This document shows, piece after piece, positions 1 through 3,894 of a DNA stretch of 7,600 nucleotides (its first letter is position 1; every line of letters begins with the position of its first letter). The stretch covers positions 1 through 7,600 of the forward strand of contig JAFRZS010000211.1 of assembly GCA_017442445.1 (NCBI GenBank). Reading direction: 5' to 3'. The stretch comes from Clostridia bacterium (GTDB lineage: Bacteria > Bacillota > Clostridia > Oscillospirales > Acutalibacteraceae). The translations under genes and the position numbers were made by a program. The notes under the pieces are model-generated. The model saw only the letters and a program-made list of their open reading frames with translations. It did not search any database and was not told the DNA's origin.

Positions 1-18
1 CAAGGGATTTATTTCATT

Positions 19-63
19 GAAAAGAAACACCTTTTGTCTATCGGACAAAAGGTGTTTCTTTTC
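19..63. terminator. Perfect 20-bp hairpin, probable bidirectional terminator
   Basis: Bases 19-38 are the exact reverse complement of 44-63, with a 5-base loop (TATCG, 39-43). The outer part of each arm is A-rich on one side and T-rich on the other, so both strands give a stem ending in a T-rich stretch (TTTCTTTT). It starts directly after the CCA end of the minus-strand tRNA-Leu, so it probably ends that transcript. It may also stop transcription entering from the left of the window. There is no free U tract beyond the stem. Bases 1-18 show nothing recognisable. Confidence 0.8.
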
Positions 64-150
64 TGGTGCCGGTGATCGGGGTCGAACCGATACGGTGTCG
101 CCACCACTGGATTTTGAGTCCAGCACGTCTGCCAATTCCATCACACCGGC
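64..150 (-). tRNA. tRNA-Leu (anticodon CAA)
   Basis: Read on the minus strand this folds as a class II tRNA. The acceptor arms are GCCGGTG (from base 150) and CACCGGC, followed by discriminator A and an encoded CCA (64-66). The anticodon stem is CTGGA/TCCAG with loop CTCAAAA, giving anticodon CAA, which reads UUG. A long variable arm (GGTG/CACC type) and a T arm ATCGG-TTCGACC-CCGAT are present, as expected for leucine tRNAs, and the discriminator A fits LeuRS recognition. It has its own promoter at 168-196 and a hairpin directly at its 3' end. Confidence 0.96.
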
Positions 151-167
151 ACATAAGAGCATAAATG

Positions 168-196
168 ATTATAACTAAAAATCATTCACTTGTCAA
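168..196 (-). promoter_or_regulatory. Sigma-A promoter of tRNA-Leu(CAA)
   Basis: On the minus strand there is a perfect -35 TTGACA (191-196), a 17-base spacer and a perfect -10 TATAAT (168-173). The -10 lies 17 bases before the mature 5' end, so the leader is short (about 10 nt). The promoter sits between the comEA stop codon (215) and the tRNA, so the tRNA does not depend on readthrough from the comEA operon. Confidence 0.9.
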
Positions 197-214
197 GTAA
201 AATTGAAAATAAAA

Positions 215-595
215 TTAAACAGTAATGTTATTTTTGATTTTATTGAATGTTGCTTCACCGAAACCCGAAATATCTTTAAGCTGTTCAATAGATGTATAAC
301 CGCCTAATTTATTACGGTAAGTAATTATATCCTTTGCTTTTTTCTCACCTATACCTTCAAGTGCATCAAGTTCCTCAGCAGTAGCGGTATTAAGATTTAC
401 CAAAGAATCTTTTTTCGTTGCGACTGAAGATTTCGCTTCAGTAGTAACAGCTGTTGTTTTAACTGTGACTGCTACACCTGTTACTTCAACATTTTTATTC
501 ATCGGCAAAGAATTAAACGACAAAATTATAATAGCCGCTACAACCAACAAAAGTGCCGCAAAAGTATATCTTTCTGCTTTATTTTCCGAACTCAT
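215..595 (-). CDS. comEA: Short ComEA-like helix-hairpin-helix DNA-binding protein
   Basis: The 126-residue protein has a short cytoplasmic N-terminus, one membrane helix (about 10-29), a Thr/Val-rich linker (40-62) and a C-terminal tandem helix-hairpin-helix region. The first hairpin is centred on GIGEKKA (81-87) after LNTATAEEL, and the second on GFGEATF (111-117). This pattern is typical of ComEA, the membrane-anchored receptor that binds incoming double-stranded DNA outside the membrane during natural transformation. It is shorter than Bacillus ComEA (about 205 residues) because the middle region is replaced by a short linker. The ATG overlaps the upstream stop codon as TAATG and has no strong Shine-Dalgarno sequence, so translation is probably coupled to the upstream gene. 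No comEC or comEB is in the window, so a working uptake system is not shown. Similar HhH proteins exist outside competence, so the name rests on architecture. Confidence 0.85.
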   Translation of the reverse strand: MSSENKAERYTFAALLLVVAAIIILSFNSLPMNKNVEVTGVAVTVKTTAVTTEAKSSVATKKDSLVNLNTATAEELDALEGIGEKKAKDIITYRNKLGGYTSIEQLKDISGFGEATFNKIKNNITV

Positions 596-1410
596 TATTT
601 TTCTTTTGTATCTTCTTTTTTCTTGTCAAATCTTGCAAAAATTATAATTGCTGCAGCTGCAATAATCAATAACGCAGCGAATATTGTCATTATTGTCTTT
701 ATAGTTTTATCTTTTGCTCGATTTTCGCTACCAACTGTTGAAATAGTAATCTGTTCTGCGGTTACGCTTTCTGTTTCAGAATTTGTTTCTTTTTCAACTG
801 AAACTTTTGTTGTGTTTTTATATTTTGTAGTTTTTTCGATTACAGGTTTTGTAGTCTTAATTTGTTCTGAAGTTACATCTTCATTGTTCAAGGACTTAAT
901 TCCGCTTATGATACTTTCTTTAGAAAGCACACCTTCAGCATCACGGAAATTTACCTTTAACTGAATATTATCACTTACTTTTGTTTTAAATGTAAGTTTA
1001 AATTCAAAAAATATTGAATCTGCCGTATCACCTGTTGTCTTATAGTCAATATCAACTATATCGTTTTCAGAAAAATCAGATGAATTATCAGCTCCGAAAT
1101 TATATGTTCCGGCGTCAGAAATATTCAGAAGAACAGAACAATCATCGATATTTTTATCTGTTGAGTCGGTTGCCGTTACTGCGAGATAAATTGTATATTC
1201 ATCAGTTTTTAAAACTTTCGCACGGGCTAAATCAATATTATTAAGAGATTCTGACTTGCTGTTTATAAGATTAAAGGTCTGAGCTTCAGACCACTCTTTC
1301 GTCGAAACATTTCCGTCTACATTAATAGCGGCGGATGCAAATACTGTAAAAGAAGAGAAGATAAAAGCAAAAATAAGAAGTACAGCTAATGATTTAACAA
1401 TTTTTTTCAA
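595..1410 (-). CDS. Secreted, C-terminally membrane-anchored protein of unknown function
   Basis: The 271 residues comprise a signal peptide (about 1-27, MKKIVKS then a hydrophobic core ending FASA), an extracellular domain (about 29-165), a Thr/Lys/Glu-rich low-complexity linker (about 170-235), one membrane helix (about 238-260) and a basic tail (RFDKKKEDTKEK). The ectodomain opens with INVDGNVSTKEWSEA and later has YTIYLAVTATD. That opening resembles CBM9/DOMON-type beta-sandwich domains, but I cannot confirm a family. The start is TTG (1408-1410), chosen because AAGGAAG lies 7 bases upstream and the signal peptide begins there. Its stop shares one base with the comEA-like start, so the two are co-translated. 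The anchor and linker suggest a protein displayed beyond the membrane, perhaps acting with the ComEA-like protein. Function is unknown. Confidence 0.85.
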   Translation of the reverse strand: MKKIVKSLAVLLIFAFIFSSFTVFASAAINVDGNVSTKEWSEAQTFNLINSKSESLNNIDLARAKVLKTDEYTIYLAVTATDSTDKNIDDCSVLLNISDAGTYNFGADNSSDFSENDIVDIDYKTTGDTADSIFFEFKLTFKTKVSDNIQLKVNFRDAEGVLSKESIISGIKSLNNEDVTSEQIKTTKPVIEKTTKYKNTTKVSVEKETNSETESVTAEQITISTVGSENRAKDKTIKTIMTIFAALLIIAAAAIIIFARFDKKKEDTKEK

Positions 1411-1416
1411 AAGTAT

Positions 1417-1423
1417 CTTCCTT
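1417..1423 (-). promoter_or_regulatory. Ribosome binding site supporting the TTG start at 1410
   Basis: On the minus strand AAGGAAG lies 6 bases (1411-1416) before the TTG at 1408-1410. No ATG sits at a suitable distance, and the following codons encode a standard signal peptide, so this site fixes the start. Confidence 0.8.
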
Positions 1424-1437
1424 TCACATTTTTATAC

Positions 1438-1466
1438 TTGAAATTGATGCAAAACTCTGTTATAAT
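1438..1466 (+). promoter_or_regulatory. Sigma-A promoter of tRNA-Leu(UAG)
   Basis: TTGAAA (1438-1443), a 17-base spacer and a perfect TATAAT (1461-1466) point toward tRNA-Leu(UAG), whose mature 5' end is 41 bases further on. The -10 region continues as TATAATATC, and its complement reads TATTAT (1462-1467). It might therefore also fire leftward into the 595-1410 gene, although no good -35 is seen on that strand. Confidence 0.85.
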
Positions 1467-1506
1467 ATCGAGGAAATCAGGTCGCACTTTAATGTGTGTC
1501 CCATAT

Positions 1507-1591
1507 GCGGATATGGCGGAATTGGCAGACGCGTTAGATTTAGGATCTAATATCAGCCGATGTGCAGGTTCAAGTCCTGTTATCCGCACCA
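1507..1591 (+). tRNA. tRNA-Leu (anticodon UAG)
   Basis: This is a class II tRNA. The acceptor arms are GCGGATA and TATCCGC, with discriminator A and an encoded CCA (1589-1591). The anticodon stem is TTAGA/TCTAA with loop TTTAGGA, giving anticodon TAG, which reads CUA and probably other CUN codons by wobble. The variable arm is long (ATC-AGCC-GAT) and the T arm is GCAGG-TTCAAGT-CCTGT. It shares GGAATTGGCAGACG in the D arm with the tRNA-Leu at 64-150, but the rest of the two genes differs. Confidence 0.96.
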
Positions 1592-1596
1592 ATTAG

Positions 1597-1625
1597 AAAG
1601 CGTCTGAAAAGACGCTTTTCTTATT
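1597..1625. terminator. Intrinsic terminator shared by two converging tRNA genes
   Basis: AAAGCGTC (1597-1604) pairs perfectly with GACGCTTT (1611-1618) around the loop TGAAAA. On the plus strand it is followed by TCTTATTT and ends tRNA-Leu(UAG). On the minus strand the stem ends in GCTTTCTAATT and lies 10 bases past the CCA of tRNA-Arg, so it probably stops that transcript too. The whole space between the two tRNAs is 36 bases. Confidence 0.85.
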
Positions 1626-1627
1626 TA

Positions 1628-1702
1628 TGGCACCCCCGACCGGAATCGAACCGATAACTAATCCTTAGGAGGGATTCATTATATCCATTTAACTACGGGG
1701 GC
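1628..1702 (-). tRNA. tRNA-Arg (anticodon CCU)
   Basis: On the minus strand the acceptor arms are GCCCCCG (from base 1702) and CGGGGGT, closing with a G1-U72 wobble pair, then discriminator G and an encoded CCA (1628-1630). The anticodon stem is AATCC/GGATT with loop CTCCTAA, giving anticodon CCT, which reads AGG. The T arm is ATCGG-TTCGATT-CCGGT. The variable loop is short (class I). Confidence 0.95.
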
Positions 1703-1715
1703 ACATAATGTTTGT

Positions 1716-1744
1716 ATTCTAACAAAAGTATAAATTATTGTCAA
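1716..1744 (-). promoter_or_regulatory. Sigma-A promoter of tRNA-Arg(CCU)
   Basis: On the minus strand there is a perfect TTGACA (1739-1744), a 17-base spacer and TAGAAT (1716-1721). Only 13 bases separate the -10 from the mature tRNA 5' end, so the leader is only a few bases. The promoter fills most of the space before the divergent WYL regulator gene, so factors bound there could affect both directions. Confidence 0.88.
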
Positions 1745-1753
1745 GTCCTTATT

Positions 1754-1758
1754 GAAGG
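1754..1758 (+). promoter_or_regulatory. Ribosome binding site favouring TTG over ATG for the WYL gene
   Basis: GAAGG (1754-1758) lies 6 bases before TTG at 1765 and 12 bases before the in-frame ATG at 1771. The spacing favours the TTG, but ATG remains possible. The choice changes only two residues (MI). I could not identify a convincing sigma-A promoter for this gene. The best forward candidates (TATAAA at 1729-1734, or TTGTAT 1712-1717 with TATTGT 1736-1741) are weak. Confidence 0.55.
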
Positions 1759-1764
1759 TTGTGA

Positions 1765-2772
1765 TTGATTATGGAAGAAAAAAAATTCAAAAAACTCAAA
1801 CTTTTGTATCTTTACGAAATTTTTATTTCTAAAAGTGATCCTGAAAATATTCTGACGGTATCTGATATTGCAGATGCTTTAGCAGAATACGGTATCACTG
1901 TGGAAAGAAAGTCAATTTATACTGATATTGAGTGTCTGAGAGAATTCGGTCTTGATATTATTTTCACTCGAAGTAAAAAGACAGGTTACTATCTTAAAAA
2001 CCGCAAGTTTTCTTTGGCAGAATTGAGAATCCTGACAGATGCTGTTTTATCTGCAAAATTTATAACTCCCGATAAGACTAACCATCTTCTGAGTAAAATT
2101 TCTGAAATGGCAAGTATCAGCGAAAGAGATGTTCTTTTGAAGCTTTGTGCTACCGATTTTGCATCAAAACATACAAATGAAAGTATTTATGATACGATAG
2201 AAAAGCTTACATACGCTATTAACAAAAAACTGAAGGTAAGTTTTAAATATTCAAGAAATGCTTTTTCTGATTTTTCCACAGTTTCTATTGAAAACAAAGA
2301 ATTTGAAGTAAGCCCTTATACGCTTATTCTCACCAATAATCATTATTACCTCGTGGGCAATAATTCAAAGTATGATAATCTTATGCATGTCAGACTTGAT
2401 AGAATCAGCAACCTGAAAATTACAGAATCACCTGCAAGAAACTTTGAGGAGGTATGTGACTACAGAGGTAACTTCGATGCCAATGATTACTGCAAAAAGC
2501 TCTTTAATATGTTCTCGGGCACTCTGGTTAATATTAAAATCAAGTGTGACAACTCTCTTGTAGATGTTGTACTTGACCGCTTCAGCGATGATATTTCTCT
2601 GAAAACAGCAGGTACAAACCATTTCCGCGCCGAAACATCTGCCGTACTCAGCAACGGTCTCGTTTCCTGGATTATGCAGTACGGAAATAAGGTTGAGGTG
2701 CTTGAACCTCAGGAATTAAAACAGATGGTCATAAAACAAGCTAATGACATAATTGAGCTTTACAGAAAGTGA
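1765..2772 (+). CDS. WYL-domain transcriptional regulator (HTH + WYL + WCX)
   Basis: The 335 residues hold an N-terminal winged helix-turn-helix (about 10-78, with TVSDIADALAEYGITVERKS then IYTDIECLREFG), a WYL domain (about 145-220, with NNHYYLVGNN at 191-200 and VRLDRI at 209-214) and a C-terminal WCX-like domain (about 252-332). This is the DeoR/YafY-like WYL architecture. Such proteins bind DNA as dimers and sense ligands, often nucleotides or nucleic acids, through the WYL domain. In this protein the W of the name motif is Y. It opens a tight five-gene run, 10 bases before the first CHR gene, so it probably controls that run and possibly itself. The ligand cannot be told from sequence. 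An A8 tract lies just inside the gene (1778-1785). The end is a TGA whose bases form part of the next gene's ribosome binding site. Confidence 0.9.
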   Translation: MIMEEKKFKKLKLLYLYEIFISKSDPENILTVSDIADALAEYGITVERKSIYTDIECLREFGLDIIFTRSKKTGYYLKNRKFSLAELRILTDAVLSAKFITPDKTNHLLSKISEMASISERDVLLKLCATDFASKHTNESIYDTIEKLTYAINKKLKVSFKYSRNAFSDFSTVSIENKEFEVSPYTLILTNNHYYLVGNNSKYDNLMHVRLDRISNLKITESPARNFEEVCDYRGNFDANDYCKKLFNMFSGTLVNIKIKCDNSLVDVVLDRFSDDISLKTAGTNHFRAETSAVLSNGLVSWIMQYGNKVEVLEPQELKQMVIKQANDIIELYRK

Positions 2773-2774
2773 GG
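2769..2774 (+). promoter_or_regulatory. Ribosome binding site placing the first CHR start at TTG 2783
   Basis: GTGAGG overlaps the TGA stop of the WYL gene and lies 8 bases before TTG at 2783. The longer reading from TTG 2753 has no ribosome binding site, runs back into the WYL gene and adds ten non-hydrophobic residues not usual for this family. An in-frame ATG at 2801 is possible but would cut into the first conserved segment. Confidence 0.75.
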
Positions 2775-2782
2775 ATATCAAA

Positions 2783-3322
2783 TTGAAAGAATTATTGACA
2801 ATGTTCGCAACTTTCTTTAAAATCGGACTTTTTACATTCGGCGGCGGATATGCCATGCTCCCGATGTTGCAAAGAGAGGTTGTCGAAAACAAAAAATGGG
2901 CAACTGAAGACGAGCTTATGGATTATTTTGCGATATCACAGTGTACTCCGGGTGTTATCGCTGTGAACACTGCAACATTTATAGGTCATAAAAAAAGAGG
3001 CGTTTTAGGTGCAACTTTCACAACATTCGGTGTTGTTCTCCCCTCTTTTATTATTATCACCTTAATCGCAACAGTTCTTACAGCATTTTCTGATATCGTT
3101 TATGTTCAATACGCTCTTGCCGGAATCAGAATCGTTGTTGCAGCTTTGATTACATCAACAGTTATCAAGCTTATAATTAAAGGTGTTAAAAACTTATTTC
3201 AGATTACAATGTGTGTTCTCGCTTTTACTCTCATTGTATTTTTAGGCTTATCCCCCGTTTATATTGTCATAGGTGCCGCTTTATTCGGTCTTGCTATGGG
3301 AAAGTGGGGTAAAATAAAATGA
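2783..3322 (+). CDS. Chromate transporter (CHR) family subunit, first half
   Basis: From the preferred TTG start the protein has 179 residues and is strongly hydrophobic. Family motifs are FFKIGLFTFGGGYAMLPML (11-29), SQCTPGVIAVN (52-62) and a helix ending VVLPSFIII (84-92), followed by three more hydrophobic segments. This is one CHR domain, the half-size type that works as a pair, as with Bacillus subtilis YwrB/YwrA. The family exports chromate in tested cases. In anaerobes without chromate exposure the natural substrate is probably another oxyanion or is unknown. Positively charged loops are HKKRG (about 69-73), KGVK (133-136) and the C-terminal KWGKIK, which places those on the cytoplasmic side. 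The usual TPGP motif is TPGV here. Its stop overlaps the next gene by four bases (ATGA), indicating coupled translation. Confidence 0.9.
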   Translation: MKELLTMFATFFKIGLFTFGGGYAMLPMLQREVVENKKWATEDELMDYFAISQCTPGVIAVNTATFIGHKKRGVLGATFTTFGVVLPSFIIITLIATVLTAFSDIVYVQYALAGIRIVVAALITSTVIKLIIKGVKNLFQITMCVLAFTLIVFLGLSPVYIVIGAALFGLAMGKWGKIK

Positions 3323-3882
3323 AATATTTAATTTTATTCTATGAGTTTTTCCGTACCGGTCTTTTTGCCGTCGGCGGCGGAATGGCAACACTACCCTTTC
3401 TTTCAGAAATGTCTGTAAATCATCCTGATTGGTTTGATTCAAAGATGTTGGCCGACATGATTGCCGTATCAGAATCCACACCCGGGCCTATCGGTGTAAA
3501 TATGGCAACATACGCCGGTTATAATGCAGGTGGTGTTTTAGGCGGTGTTATTTCAACTTTCGCACTCGTTCTCCCCTCATTTTTAACAATCATTATACTT
3601 TCAAAATTCCTTGCAAAATTCAGTGAAAACAAATATGTTAAAGCTGTTTTTTACGGACTTCGCCCCGCTGTCGCCGGACTTATTGCTGCTGCGGGTTTTT
3701 CCGTATTAAAAACTACGCTTTATGTAGGCGGAGATAGCTTTTTATCGTCACTTAACTGGATAGCCATCGCACTTTTTGCAGTATTTCTTACTATGATGCA
3801 AATTAAAAAACTTAACAAAATACACCCTATTGTCTATATAGTTTCAGGAGCTGTAATCGGTATAATTTTAAAACTTAATTAA
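3319..3882 (+). CDS. Chromate transporter (CHR) family subunit, second half
   Basis: This 187-residue membrane protein is homologous to its upstream neighbour. Motifs are FFRTGLFAVGGGMATLPFL (10-28), SESTPGPIGVNMATYAG (51-67) and LVLPSFLTI (83-91), with further hydrophobic segments to the end. The ATG overlaps the previous stop as ATGA, and GTGGGG lies 9 bases upstream. Positive charge is on loops KFLAKFSENKYVK (96-108) and QIKKLNK (161-167), exactly the loops that are uncharged in the partner, while the loops charged in the partner are neutral here (YNAGG). This predicts opposite membrane orientation and an antiparallel heterodimer, as reported for B. subtilis half-size CHR pairs. The substrate is not known. 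Its stop codon overlaps the AAGGAG ribosome binding site of the glycosidase gene. Confidence 0.9.
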   Translation: MKYLILFYEFFRTGLFAVGGGMATLPFLSEMSVNHPDWFDSKMLADMIAVSESTPGPIGVNMATYAGYNAGGVLGGVISTFALVLPSFLTIIILSKFLAKFSENKYVKAVFYGLRPAVAGLIAAAGFSVLKTTLYVGGDSFLSSLNWIAIALFAVFLTMMQIKKLNKIHPIVYIVSGAVIGIILKLN

Positions 3883-3894
3883 GGAGTTTTCGAT

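Noticed and set aside
465..964. Plus-strand reading frames (465-647, 623-964) inside the ComEA-like and surface protein genes
   Set aside because: They are antisense shadows of genes with clear domains. The hydrophobic look comes from the complement of the membrane and linker segments.
64..1591. The two opposed tRNA-Leu genes as an inverted repeat able to flip the segment between them
   Set aside because: They share only a 14-base D-arm stretch (GGAATTGGCAGACG) and short conserved pieces, too little to support recombination.
1407..1592. A 61-residue minus-strand reading frame across tRNA-Leu(UAG), starting MVRITGLEPAH
   Set aside because: It is the reverse complement of the tRNA plus its leader, a classic false gene. 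The tRNA structure, promoter and terminator explain the region.
64..1702. tRNA genes as integration sites for a mobile element
   Set aside because: No duplicated tRNA 3' end, integrase or phage gene is visible. The only shared stretches between the tRNAs are conserved D- and T-arm sequences.
1778..1785. A8 tract just after the start of the WYL gene, a possible slippage or phase-variation site
   Set aside because: Runs of this length are common in AT-rich lysine codons, and the frame is intact. There is no evidence of variation.
2753..2782. Extended N-terminus of the first CHR subunit starting at TTG 2753
   Set aside because: There is no ribosome binding site upstream, it overlaps the WYL gene, and the extra residues are not typical of the family.
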